DNA of 64,000 bases from an uncultured Bacteroidales bacterium (GTDB lineage Bacteria > Bacteroidota > Bacteroidia > Bacteroidales > UBA932): positions 1-64,000 of the forward strand of contig CALVDG010000005.1 in NCBI GenBank assembly GCA_944326255.1, given 5' to 3'. Position numbers and translations under genes: made by a program. Every line of letters starts with the position of its first letter. The stretch's first letter is position 1. Of the stretch, positions 8,137-16,479 are shown one piece after another. The notes under the pieces are model-generated. The model saw nothing but the letters and a program-made list of their open reading frames with translations, made no database searches and was not told the DNA's origin.

Positions 8137-9472
8137 CGATATATCTTTTGCTGATACGGACGAACCTGGTGCAGAACATCAGGGCCGCAGCCGCGAGACC
8201 GAGCAGCAGCCCGATCCAGACTCCCTCAGGACCCAGACCGAAGGTGAACCCGAGCAGATAGGCGCAGGGCAGGCAGATCGCGTAATAGGATATGGCCGAG
8301 AACACGGTCGGTATGTTGATGTCCTTGAGTCCCAGCAGTGAGGACCGGCTGGCCAGCTGTATGGCATCGAAGATCTGGTAGAGGGCCAGTATGATGATCA
8401 GTTTCCCCGCTATCGGGATTACGGCGGTGTCATCGGTGTACATATACGGTATGAGCCGGTGCAGGGATATGAACAGGATGCCGAAAAACACCATTATCGC
8501 CATGGCCATGTGGACTGCGGCCACGCCGGCGTGGAACGCGTCCCTGCGGCGTCCGGCCCCGAACTGGTGCGATACGCGGATGGTGGCCGCCGAGCCGATG
8601 CCTGTGGTGATCATGAATGACAGCGAACTGAGGTTCTGCGCAATCTGATGTGCGGCCAGTTCGTATTTCCCCATCCAGCCCACCATGATGGCCGCGAAAC
8701 TGAAAGCAGTTACTTCCAGCAGGTTCTGCAGGGATACCGGGATGGACATCTTCAGCTGGCGGTATATCTCCGACAGATGTATGGGTCTGCGCGGGGTGAG
8801 GCGGACGAATTTACGGTATTCCTCCACTCTGAACAGGATGATGAGAAAGGCAATGGCTCCCAGTACTCTGGAGATGAGTGTGGCCCAGGCCGCGCCGGCC
8901 ACTCCGAGTCTCGGCGCTCCGAGGTTGCCGTAGATGAGTACCCAGTTGAGGAAGATGTTGATCAGATTGGTGCCTATGGTGATCCACATCTCGTTGCGGG
9001 TGTTGCCGATGCCCTCGGAGAAGAAGCGGACGTTGAAGAAGGCGATCATCGGGATGAATCCGGCCACGATGATGAAGTAGTAGTCCTTGGCGTGGGCGAG
9101 CACCTCCGGGTCCTGGCCCATGCGGTCCATGAAGGCTCCCACTGTCAGCATGATGCCGGTAAGTACGACTGCCATTACGGTGTTGAGTACGGCGGAATTG
9201 CAGAGAGCCGAGGCTACGGCCCGTCCGTCTCCCTTTCCGAAGTGCTGTCCTATCACCGGGGTCACGCCCTGAGTGAAGCCTATGGCGAAGACCAGCCCGA
9301 TCATGATGATGGCGTTGGCGAAGGAGACTCCGGCCAGCTCGGCCGCTCCCAGATGCCCCACCATGATGTTGTCCGCCAGCTGCACCAGCACCTGTCCGGC
9401 CTGGGTGATCATCACTGGAAACGCCACTTTCAGATTCCTTTTATAAAAAGGCATATATTCCTGTAGAGTCAT
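8126..9472 (-). CDS. MATE-family multidrug/Na+ (or H+) antiporter
   Basis: 448 residues with about twelve hydrophobic segments and the MATE entry motif near the N-terminus: FPVMITQAGQ, then LADNIMVGHLG and later TPVIGQHFGKGD. Proteins of this family expel cationic drugs or metabolites across the inner membrane using a Na+ or H+ gradient; the substrate here cannot be told. The length is typical of bacterial MATE proteins. It is a single gene, convergent with the WG-repeat gene and divergent from the sigma-factor operon. A TACTTTTG box lies on its strand at 9501-9508. Confidence 0.9.
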   Translation of the reverse strand: MTLQEYMPFYKRNLKVAFPVMITQAGQVLVQLADNIMVGHLGAAELAGVSFANAIIMIGLVFAIGFTQGVTPVIGQHFGKGDGRAVASALCNSAVLNTVMAVVLTGIMLTVGAFMDRMGQDPEVLAHAKDYYFIIVAGFIPMIAFFNVRFFSEGIGNTRNEMWITIGTNLINIFLNWVLIYGNLGAPRLGVAGAAWATLISRVLGAIAFLIILFRVEEYRKFVRLTPRRPIHLSEIYRQLKMSIPVSLQNLLEVTAFSFAAIMVGWMGKYELAAHQIAQNLSSLSFMITTGIGSAATIRVSHQFGAGRRRDAFHAGVAAVHMAMAIMVFFGILFISLHRLIPYMYTDDTAVIPIAGKLIIILALYQIFDAIQLASRSSLLGLKDINIPTVFSAISYYAICLPCAYLLGFTFGLGPEGVWIGLLLGLAAAALMFCTRFVRISKRYIATE

Positions 9473-9500
9473 ATTGTGTCCTTTTTTGAAAAACGGGCGG

Positions 9501-9508
9501 CAAAAGTA
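9501..9508 (-). promoter_or_regulatory. -7 box (TACTTTTG) of the MATE gene
   Basis: Exact TAnnTTTG match on the reverse strand, 28 bp before the start codon. No convincing -33 TTTG is seen at the usual distance. Confidence 0.4.
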
Positions 9509-9555
9509 CTAAAAACTTTCTATAGCCCGAAGGATGATAGATGAGGATAGTTGAT

Positions 9556-9586
9556 TTTGACAAATAATGTAAATTTTTTAATTTTG
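9556..9586 (+). promoter_or_regulatory. Promoter of the sigma/Hsp70/peptidase operon: TTTG-N19-TAATTTTG
   Basis: TTTG at 9556-9559 and TAATTTTG at 9579-9586 with 19 bp between, a full consensus match. The first start codon is at 9813, leaving a leader of about 220 nt that contains the hairpin 9661-9768. A housekeeping promoter implies the operon does not depend solely on its own sigma factor. Confidence 0.65.
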
Positions 9587-9660
9587 CCAAAACTGTAAAA
9601 TATACGATGTAAGTAAGAATAATAAATAGGACATATTAAAGTATTTGCGATTGTTTGTGA

Positions 9661-9768
9661 TATCAGAAACTACCACTTTCGTCAACACCACAACGGCAAT
9701 CAGCAGGTACTCGCACTGTGAGTGTGGGTATTGCTGCATGTGGTGTAGGCTGTGGTAGGCCTCTGATA
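9661..9768 (+). promoter_or_regulatory. 108-nt nested hairpin in the leader of the sigma-factor operon
   Basis: Successive perfectly matched arms are nested. TATCAGA (9661-9667) pairs with TCTGATA (9762-9768). CTACCAC (9670-9676) pairs with GTGGTAG (9752-9758). CACCACA (9686-9692) pairs with TGTGGTG (9739-9745). A 10-bp apical stem, TACTCGCACT (9708-9717) with AGTGTGGGTA (9721-9730), contains two G-T pairs and has a GTG loop. A smaller stem may follow (ACAC/GTGT around 9783-9795). It matches no riboswitch family I recognise. It could be an RNA regulatory leader, or a DNA palindrome belonging to a mobile element. Confidence 0.65.
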
Positions 9769-9812
9769 CGGCGCAATCATCCACACTTTTTGTGTCGTAA
9801 TATGCCGATTTG

Positions 9813-10379
9813 ATGGATTACGGGAAGTATACGGACAGAGATATAGTCAATGCCTTGATTGCAAATGACGAGGCGGTCATAGACTGGCTGTTTCACTGTA
9901 AGTGTTCGTCTTTGCTTGACTATGTTATCAGCAGTGTATTTCACGGAGGTGTCGACCGTGAGGAACTTGTCAATGAACTGTATCTTTATCTGGCGGACAG
10001 GGATTGGTACAAGGTACACCAGTTTGATTATCGTAGTCGCCTTACTACATGGCTTAGTGTCGTGGCTGTAAGATTTTTCTTGAAAAAACGGGAACGGTTG
10101 TCGGAAAACAGTGGCCTGGAGAATCTAAATAAGTGCAGGTCGGTACAGGACAACCATGCGGTACCTATAGACTTTCGGATAGATGTGAGGAAAGCGGTGG
10201 AAATGCTGCCGAACGAGCGTTACCGCAGGGTAATCGTAGCTTTGGATCTTCAGGACAGGTCTCCTGAGTCAGTGGCCGAGGAGATGAATATAACGATGGA
10301 CAATCTGTATAACCTTCATCGCCGCGCCAGGCTTAAGCTCAGGTCGGTGATGAGTAGAAAGGAGGATTATTATGGATAG
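9813..10379 (+). CDS. ECF-type RNA polymerase sigma factor
   Basis: 188 residues from ATG 9813. The region-2 part (about residues 10-85) includes DREELVNELYLYL and YRSRLTTWLSVVAVRFFLKKRE, like the DNA-melting and -10 recognition helices of sigma-70-family proteins. The region-4 part (about 125-180) has LPNERYRRVIVALDLQ followed by a helix-turn-helix, with SPESVAEEMNITMDNLYNLHRRA as recognition segment. The length fits ECF sigma factors. It is first in a six-gene run with overlaps or gaps of 16 nt or less. The last codons overlap the start of the anti-sigma-like gene by 8 nt, an arrangement usual for sigma/anti-sigma pairs. Confidence 0.8.
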   Translation: MDYGKYTDRDIVNALIANDEAVIDWLFHCKCSSLLDYVISSVFHGGVDREELVNELYLYLADRDWYKVHQFDYRSRLTTWLSVVAVRFFLKKRERLSENSGLENLNKCRSVQDNHAVPIDFRIDVRKAVEMLPNERYRRVIVALDLQDRSPESVAEEMNITMDNLYNLHRRARLKLRSVMSRKEDYYG

Positions 10380-10704
10380 GATGGACGACAGTTATATTAC
10401 CGATGAGATGCTGGCGGCATACTTGGACGGCAATGCAACTGATGATGAATGCAGGCTTATAGAGTCTTCTATCGCCTCAGACGGTTTGGTATCGGAGATG
10501 ATGTCTGTGTTTGGTGTTGAAGAAGAATCGCTGCAGGCGGATATGCCCGGTATAATCGAAGAATTGACGGCTGGGTATGATATAATGGTGAGTCCCGGGG
10601 ACTTTAATAATGGAGCAGACGATGATATGTCGGTTTATGGTGATAATGTGCTGGATGATGGGAATTTGTCAGATGATGAAGAATTTGATGATAATTTAAC
10701 TTAA
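10372..10704 (+). CDS. Small acidic anti-sigma-like protein without zinc ligands or membrane segment
   Basis: 110 residues. The N-terminus (TDEMLAAYLDGNAT, then ECRLIESSIASD) follows the pattern of anti-sigma domains of the zinc-finger class. The CxxC that normally comes next is replaced, and there is no transmembrane helix. The last 35 residues are very acidic (runs such as DDGNLSDDEEFDD). It starts inside the end of the sigma gene and has a strong AGGAGG ribosome-binding site at 10360-10365, 6 nt before the ATG, which is uncommon in this phylum. A cytoplasmic anti-sigma role is inferred from position and the N-terminal motif only. Confidence 0.6.
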   Translation: MDRMDDSYITDEMLAAYLDGNATDDECRLIESSIASDGLVSEMMSVFGVEEESLQADMPGIIEELTAGYDIMVSPGDFNNGADDDMSVYGDNVLDDGNLSDDEEFDDNLT

Positions 10705-10710
10705 GTAAAA

Positions 10711-12207
10711 ATGAGTGTTTCAGTATTTTTAGCAAGTGTCGCACATATAGCAGGCGGTGTTGCAATCGCTCAGATGCTGCGCAAACCTATCCAGTTTATC
10801 TCTGACAAAATCATCCCGTATGAAAAAAGCGGAGAGGCCAGGGCGACTGTGCACCGCGGAATGATAAATTATGAGACTCAGCAGAAAATGGAGGAGCTGA
10901 GGCATAAGAACCAGATGGAACTCAACCGTCAGAACAATCTTTCGCAGGCAAGGCTGTCAAGAAACTCAACAATAGCGGCTCAGAATTTCCCATTGAACAT
11001 ATCTCCATTTGTAATCTTGGGAAATAACGGTTTTGATGTCATAGACGGTGTTTCTTCGCATGAGATTGCACAGAAGAGTGAAACAACGGCTACGCCTCTC
11101 AATATATTCATCAATCCACTGTTGATTAATTCGCGTGTTCAGTCCAGCGGTATTGTGACCGCGCAAGTCTGGAACAGGGTTATACAGAATGTGGAATCCG
11201 TGTTTATCAATGAATATGGACGGAATGGTGAGCGTCCGGTTATATTTTACTCAACGGCATGGAATCCGAATGTGCGTCCGGGGACTCATGCAGCAGAGAC
11301 CATCTATTATTTCCTGAGATATATCCCGACACTGGTTGTGGAACCGCGATATGATGGAAAGACAATTCATATAATAGTCTCAGGATGGAACATAGGTATG
11401 GAGCAGAACAGGATGTTCCGCCAAGAGATAAATATAGACTGGGACTGGAGTATGATGATATCGACGGCTTGTTATGAAAGGTCTAAGAATGCTCTGGCTT
11501 TGTTGGAAAATGTGACTGGCATAGCGTCTGTGGATGTACAGAAGCAGATGTTGGCCAAGAATGTTCAGATGTATGAGCAGCTGCACATAGCGGATTATCT
11601 GAATGGGAAGAAGGAATTAAGTGAACTTGAGTCTTTGGGGGATTATTCCCGTTTGTTCTCTGTAGATGAGAAGGATACTCAGATATTGGCCGATATGGTG
11701 TCTGCATATATAGGCATGACGATGAGTGCACTCGCAGATGTTCATTACCTTATATCTGCCAATGTCAGTCCTAAATTCAAAACAGTGTGCAATGACTATT
11801 TCAGTAAAATTATAGATAAAAATCTGATTGACGCTTATCTACCTCTCTTTGACAGCGCGTATAAGCGTTTGTGCGATGAGTATTATGCTTTGCAGCCCGC
11901 ACTGTTGCTTGATAAGGCTGAGTTCGTATTGGACCTTGGGAAATTGGCCGGATTAAATGTGGATAAAGAGGAATCCGCTGTATGTGATGCAATTATCTCC
12001 TGGTTGGAAAGTCAGGATGTGACAGTACCCGAGTCACAGAAAAATCTCATGAATGTTATTGATGTCATGTTGGGCAGTGTACAGTATGATTCGCTGGAAA
12101 AACGTAAATCTTTATACAAGTTCGCAGAGATGGTAGAGAAGATAAGCGGGAATAACGGCGCGTATAGGATAGCAGCTAAAAGAATACAGGATAAATTACA
12201 CGAATAA
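10711..12207 (+). CDS. Unrecognised protein with N-terminal hydrophobic segment and coiled coil (Hsp70 operon)
   Basis: 498 residues, no family recognised. Residues 1-25 are hydrophobic (FLASVAHIAGGVAIAQML) and could be a membrane or membrane-surface anchor. Residues about 45-85 (QQKMEELRHKNQMELN and following) are predicted coiled coil by their heptad-like pattern. A mixed alpha/beta part with many aromatic residues follows (VIFYSTAWNPN, TIYYFLRYIPTLVVEP, IIVSGWNIG), then a helical C-terminal half. It lies 6 nt after the anti-sigma-like gene and 5 nt before the Hsp70 gene, so it is tightly coupled to both. It might be the substrate, scaffold or membrane adaptor of the chaperone; this is inference. 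Confidence 0.75.
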   Translation: MSVSVFLASVAHIAGGVAIAQMLRKPIQFISDKIIPYEKSGEARATVHRGMINYETQQKMEELRHKNQMELNRQNNLSQARLSRNSTIAAQNFPLNISPFVILGNNGFDVIDGVSSHEIAQKSETTATPLNIFINPLLINSRVQSSGIVTAQVWNRVIQNVESVFINEYGRNGERPVIFYSTAWNPNVRPGTHAAETIYYFLRYIPTLVVEPRYDGKTIHIIVSGWNIGMEQNRMFRQEINIDWDWSMMISTACYERSKNALALLENVTGIASVDVQKQMLAKNVQMYEQLHIADYLNGKKELSELESLGDYSRLFSVDEKDTQILADMVSAYIGMTMSALADVHYLISANVSPKFKTVCNDYFSKIIDKNLIDAYLPLFDSAYKRLCDEYYALQPALLLDKAEFVLDLGKLAGLNVDKEESAVCDAIISWLESQDVTVPESQKNLMNVIDVMLGSVQYDSLEKRKSLYKFAEMVEKISGNNGAYRIAAKRIQDKLHE

Positions 12208-12212
12208 TTAAA

Positions 12213-14099
12213 ATGCTGATGAATATGAAAAAGTATGCAGTTGCAATCGATTTCGGCACATCCAACAGCGGTGCTGCTTATGCAAGAATTTCCGATGGAA
12301 TCCAGGCAAGGCCGGAGTTTCTTCCGTATAAGGGGGTAAATGGGATTATACCTAAAGTGCCGACAGCTCTTTTGATAGAGGAAGGCCTTTTGAACCGTTT
12401 CAAATCAGAAGGAGTTACTGATACAGAGGTTCTGAACGCAATATCCGTTGCAGGAAACAGTGATTCCCTGATTTATTTTGGAGTACAGGCGAACCGTTAC
12501 CGCAACAAGAGAGGGTATTGCTATTTCAGTGACTTAAAGATGCTGTTGTACAATTACAAGAAGACACCTAATGCGATGGCTGTCTGTACAAATACTAAGA
12601 AAGAGTATCCTTTGGACTTGGTTATAGAGATAATGTATCGTGTCCTGAAAAACCAAATGCTCAAAGTGTTGCAGAATATCCAAGGCAGTCCGGTCTCGGA
12701 AGACGAGTGTGTGTGGGGCATTACGACACCTGCAATATGGAAACGTGATGGAGGTGCTGTAAATAATCGAATAGTAAAAATTGTCCACAGAGTCTTTAAG
12801 GATGAAAGAATGTTGGATGAGGCAACTGCGTCACTGTATGGTGCGTTGCGGCAGAATATACTTTCAGGAAGCCGTAAGATTTTTAAGCAATACATGATAA
12901 TAGATGTCGGTGGAGGTACGACTGATGTGGCAGTGACATCTTTGATTGAGGATGGTGGACACCTGGCCTTTGAGGAGAAATGCCCGCCCTCCGGATGTGC
13001 TCAGGGTGGAACGGACATAGACCGTAGATTCTGGCTTTTCCTGGTTAAAAGAATGATTAAAGGTACTTCGGCTGAGTTGATATACAAGAATGACCATGAG
13101 TTGCTGGGGAAATTTATCTACGCTTATGTCAAGGAGAATCCTAAGGAATTCGAGATAAATATGAGGGATGAGTGGTTGAAAGCGAAGCTCTCATTGGAAA
13201 ATCGGAATGAGTTCCGGTTGCCTGAATCCTTTAGAGAGTGGGTGTCGGCTGTGCATCATGTCAATGTCCCGAGATGTATTGATTTCTATGTGGGTGAATA
13301 TAACAGGGAGGTAATTGATCCGTGCGCCGATGTAATCTGTAATCTTCTCTCAAAGATTGTGGATAATCTTCTGGCGAAGTCCATATCCATTGACGAGATA
13401 AGGCTGGTAGGAGGAGGCTCCTTGGACAACTGGCTGAGGCAGCGGATAGATATGGTGCTTGCAAAGAAACTGGGAAAAGAATCTATAAAGCAGGATAATC
13501 CGGTGGAAGCACTGTCCGCAGTTCTTGCAGGATGTGCGTATCAGTTGATATCAGGCAATAATGTCCCGGTATACAAAATATCTGCATTTAATTTGTATTC
13601 GCGGTATGCATTTATTGGAGATAATGTCGCAAATGTCAAGAAAGTGATAAAAGATTACTATAAATCCAATTTCCCCAAGTATCATTTAAGCGATGAGAAT
13701 TTGGATGTGCTGTATTCAGGCGAAAGGACTTTTTTGCTTCCAATAGCCTTGAAAGGACAGCTGATGAAAAACATTGTACAACCATGTTCTTTCATTGGCA
13801 AAAGATTTTCAGATAAATTCCTGCGTTCAGATGAACTGATTATAGGGATGACAGATGAGAACAGCTCAAAATTAGAACTGGTTAAAGATTTCAGTTTTGA
13901 GGACCAACCGATATTTAACAGAGTGAGGGATATTTTCTTTGCTACGCCAAGAAAGTATGTTTATGACATATTGATAGGGGAGCAGGATTTTAACATCTAC
14001 ACACTTAGGATTAAAGACCCGGAGACAGAGGAAATCAAGTATACGGAACGAATAAATGTAGGAAATCATGAAGCAGAAAATCAAAAAAATGTGCAGTAA
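12213..14099 (+). CDS. Hsp70/DnaK-like ATPase with non-canonical C-terminal half
   Basis: 628 residues. The actin-fold nucleotide site is complete: phosphate 1 DFGTSNSG (residues 10-17), phosphate 2 DVGGGTTD (from residue 231) and the adenosine motif LVGGGS (398-403). Beyond about residue 430 the sequence does not look like the usual beta-sandwich substrate-binding domain with helical lid of DnaK, and a C-terminal EEVD-like tail is absent. Three closely spaced ATGs (12213, 12219, 12225) make the exact start uncertain by four residues. It overlaps the next gene by 32 nt. The partner proteins of this operon, not DnaJ, are probably its co-factors. Confidence 0.85.
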   Translation: MLMNMKKYAVAIDFGTSNSGAAYARISDGIQARPEFLPYKGVNGIIPKVPTALLIEEGLLNRFKSEGVTDTEVLNAISVAGNSDSLIYFGVQANRYRNKRGYCYFSDLKMLLYNYKKTPNAMAVCTNTKKEYPLDLVIEIMYRVLKNQMLKVLQNIQGSPVSEDECVWGITTPAIWKRDGGAVNNRIVKIVHRVFKDERMLDEATASLYGALRQNILSGSRKIFKQYMIIDVGGGTTDVAVTSLIEDGGHLAFEEKCPPSGCAQGGTDIDRRFWLFLVKRMIKGTSAELIYKNDHELLGKFIYAYVKENPKEFEINMRDEWLKAKLSLENRNEFRLPESFREWVSAVHHVNVPRCIDFYVGEYNREVIDPCADVICNLLSKIVDNLLAKSISIDEIRLVGGGSLDNWLRQRIDMVLAKKLGKESIKQDNPVEALSAVLAGCAYQLISGNNVPVYKISAFNLYSRYAFIGDNVANVKKVIKDYYKSNFPKYHLSDENLDVLYSGERTFLLPIALKGQLMKNIVQPCSFIGKRFSDKFLRSDELIIGMTDENSSKLELVKDFSFEDQPIFNRVRDIFFATPRKYVYDILIGEQDFNIYTLRIKDPETEEIKYTERINVGNHEAENQKNVQ

Positions 14100-14784
14100 A
14101 CTTGGAAAGTATTTCTGCGCGGACCTGTATGAGGCTATCGTAGACCTTGACAGTAAGTTAAGAATCATCCAATCGGATGTGAAAGTGACTATGGACGGAC
14201 TGAAAGAGTTGAATGCCAAGTTGTGCGAGGTAGGCGAAAAGGCGAATGAAGAAAGAGCAAAGAGTGTGTCCGTATCCAATGTAGTGTCGCATGATGAGAG
14301 TCTTGTGCAATTTAGAGACGGCTACTTGGTGTGCGATGAACTTCTTTCAACATTTGCAGAGAAACTCAGCACTTTTGTTTATCAGTTTCCTGAGGAACGT
14401 ATTCTGTCGGCTGTTTCAGATATCGTTATGCATGGCAGGACTCAGGGACAGGCAGCAGTATTGATGAGTAATCAGCTCGCGGAACAATTCGCGGAAGGCG
14501 GTAAGTATGACCCTGTTTACCTTCAGGGCAGGCTTTATGAGTTGTTCAGTTTTATTAAACGGTATGAACCGGAGACAGATTATGGCCTGCGTTTAAGGAA
14601 CAAGACCGGGAAAGATATCCAGGACTACATGTTCAGCCCGTCAAAAGGAGAATCGTTCAGTTTGTACCGGCATACTTGCCTTGGAAATGGCGGGGGTGGA
14701 AGAAATATTGTCCAATCTTGTATATTCCCGGGCATTCAGTATGGAAGCATGGTCCTGATGCGTGCAGTTGTTGAATGTGAATGA
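14068..14784 (+). CDS. Coiled-coil protein, possible GrpE-like nucleotide exchange factor
   Basis: 238 residues. Residues about 15-75 form a heptad-rich helix (AIVDLDSKLRIIQSDV onward), then a helical region. A compact C-terminal end follows (LRNKTGKDIQDYM, then PGIQYGSMVLMRAVVE) whose last strand recalls the end of GrpE. It starts inside the end of the Hsp70-like gene (32-nt overlap), so translation of the two is coupled. GrpE proteins release ADP from Hsp70 and have this long-helix plus small-beta layout. The sequence similarity I can see is weak, so the role rests mainly on position and shape. Confidence 0.55.
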   Translation: MKQKIKKMCSKLGKYFCADLYEAIVDLDSKLRIIQSDVKVTMDGLKELNAKLCEVGEKANEERAKSVSVSNVVSHDESLVQFRDGYLVCDELLSTFAEKLSTFVYQFPEERILSAVSDIVMHGRTQGQAAVLMSNQLAEQFAEGGKYDPVYLQGRLYELFSFIKRYEPETDYGLRLRNKTGKDIQDYMFSPSKGESFSLYRHTCLGNGGGGRNIVQSCIFPGIQYGSMVLMRAVVECE

Positions 14785-14800
14785 ATTAAATACGGATGAT

Positions 14801-15895
14801 ATGTTTGAAGAATGTGCGGATATTGATAAGTCTCCGTATATGGAGGACAGTGACTTCAATTTCGAAGACGAAGATGCTGTGTGGCAACAGGACAGTAACG
14901 ATGGCGTTTTGCAGAATGAAGTGGCCTCTTATGGCGTAGTGTCATCCGATATTATTGGCGGAGGCGGTGTGTCACAGGATATCCCTGCGGATGTACAGCA
15001 TGCGCTAAATGTCGTGAACGATTATTTCCTGCCGGATGAGATGGTCATAAATGCTGCGCAGAGAGCATGTGACTTTTTCGGAATTCCCATGCCTCCAATA
15101 CATAATTCTCCTGAGTTTGGAGTTTGCGTATTTACAAATAATCCTGACACTCTGTATGATGATGCATTCGGATTCAGCCGGGAGCAGATGATGGAGATGG
15201 GAATAAGAGGAGAGGATTCGATGACCCTGGTGTTTACGCATGAGTGTGCTCATCGTGCGCTACAGCAGTTTTGCGGTAATCTCAGTCCGCATACGCAGGA
15301 GTTGATATGTGATTATTTTGCAGGAATTCATGCAGCGGCGAATGGTATAGACATCACAACTTTTGTAAATTCATTGCGCGATACGCTAGGTGGACCGACG
15401 CATCCTGATGGAATCCTTCGTTCCGATTCTGCTGAATCGGGAGTGCAGGCGTATTATGACCTCAAAGAGCAGGGGGTGGACTTGACATTCAACAATTGTC
15501 TGGATTATTTTTTCAAACATTATAATGATGCGGAGGGTATATTCTCATATGCTCCGTCTGCCGGGGACATTGACTATTATCAGCACATGGTGAATATCAC
15601 AAGCGGTTCGGAGCAGGCCCATTACATTGAGAAATTAGGGCAGGCAATAGATGCGTCGCGGCATGGATTTGCCGGGCTTGCGCAGGATATGTTACGGGAA
15701 GGGATGGGTGTAGAAAGTCCATATGTCTGGTATCCAAAACCGGAGGATAATATAGATCATGACAGGCATGTACCGTTTACGGGATCTTCAAAGTGGGATG
15801 ATGACGATTATAATATAAAGGTTGCTGAAGAAGCGGAAGCCAGGGGAGATTATGAAACCATGAATAAGCATTTGAGAAGAGTAAAGGGCAAGTAA
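14801..15895 (+). CDS. Zinc metallopeptidase-like protein (HExxH), last gene of the Hsp70 operon
   Basis: 364 residues from ATG 14801, which leaves a 16-nt gap to the previous stop. GTG 14762 would add 13 residues and overlap that gene. The N-terminal 35 residues are acidic and probably disordered (DSDFNFEDED). Residues 147-151 read HECAH, an HExxH zinc motif. Sixteen residues later comes ELICDYFAG, giving E167 and D171 as candidate third ligand and supporting residue, as in gluzincins of the ExxxD kind. No signal peptide is present, so it should act in the cytoplasm. Being tied to an Hsp70-like ATPase, it may degrade or process a client of that chaperone. The substrate is unknown. Confidence 0.75.
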   Translation: MFEECADIDKSPYMEDSDFNFEDEDAVWQQDSNDGVLQNEVASYGVVSSDIIGGGGVSQDIPADVQHALNVVNDYFLPDEMVINAAQRACDFFGIPMPPIHNSPEFGVCVFTNNPDTLYDDAFGFSREQMMEMGIRGEDSMTLVFTHECAHRALQQFCGNLSPHTQELICDYFAGIHAAANGIDITTFVNSLRDTLGGPTHPDGILRSDSAESGVQAYYDLKEQGVDLTFNNCLDYFFKHYNDAEGIFSYAPSAGDIDYYQHMVNITSGSEQAHYIEKLGQAIDASRHGFAGLAQDMLREGMGVESPYVWYPKPEDNIDHDRHVPFTGSSKWDDDDYNIKVAEEAEARGDYETMNKHLRRVKGK

Positions 15896-15907
15896 TCCCT
15901 CTGTTAT

Positions 15908-15945
15908 GGAAAGGAGTGTCATGTTCAGACAGGTGCCTCTTTTCC
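15908..15945 (+). terminator. Hairpin after the Hsp70/peptidase operon
   Basis: GGAAAGGAG-TGTC (15908-15920) pairs with GACA (15928-15931) and CTCTTTTCC (15937-15945), with one G-T pair and a 5-nt bulge. It lies 13 nt after the last stop codon. There is no clean T-tract after it, so termination is only likely. Confidence 0.45.
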
Positions 15946-16097
15946 GAATTTATTTTCACTTCGGTATGTTGGTGAAGGTGTATAAGTGATCTTCTCGGTG
16001 CAGGAATCGATTATAGACGTGGGCTTACCCGTAAAAGAGTCAAGTACTGTTAGATTTCCATACAGTGGAGACTCTATATGTTCAGATAACAAATAAT

Positions 16098-16466
16098 ATG
16101 GAGATGAAAAAGAATCTTATCGACTACGAGGCTCTGAGGGAGAAGATATTCTCCCTGGCGAGGAAAGCGGGCCGGGCTGGAGCGCGGCCTCTTCTGCTGT
16201 TTTATTATGTGATGAGAAGTAAGCGAGTGCCGTGGAAGGAGAAAGCGGTCATCTTTGCGTCTATTGCATATCTGATTCTGCCTGTGGACATACTTTCGGC
16301 CAAGAGACTGCCGGTCATCGGCTGGCTGGACGAGGTGGCAGCATTGGTTCTGGCGTTCAATAAATTGCGTAAGTATGTGACTCCAGAGATGGAGATTAAA
16401 GCCAGTGAGGTGCTGAACGGCTGGTTCGGCTGCGAGTATGAGTTGTTAGACTCAAAACTGGGGTAG
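16098..16466 (+). CDS. DUF1232 (YkvA-like) small membrane-associated protein
   Basis: 122 residues from ATG 16098; a GTG 11 codons earlier is open but less likely. The central segment, KEKAVIFASIAYLILPVDIL followed by a short polar stretch and LPVIGWLDEVAALVLAF, is the DUF1232 hairpin (P-D-x-(I/L) and G-x-x-D-(D/E)), a pair of short hydrophobic helices. The biochemical role of the family is not established. It forms a probable two-gene unit with the hypothetical gene 13 nt downstream. Confidence 0.75.
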   Translation: MEMKKNLIDYEALREKIFSLARKAGRAGARPLLLFYYVMRSKRVPWKEKAVIFASIAYLILPVDILSAKRLPVIGWLDEVAALVLAFNKLRKYVTPEMEIKASEVLNGWFGCEYELLDSKLG

Positions 16467-16479
16467 GGGAGTCAAGACA

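Noticed and set aside
12213..14099. Calling the Hsp70-like gene dnaK
   Set aside because: The C-terminal half does not resemble the DnaK substrate-binding domain, and grpE/dnaJ housekeeping neighbours are absent.
14762..14800. GTG start for the metallopeptidase gene
   Set aside because: It would overlap the previous gene by 23 nt. ATG 14801 gives a short gap and is the more usual start, though the GTG cannot be excluded.
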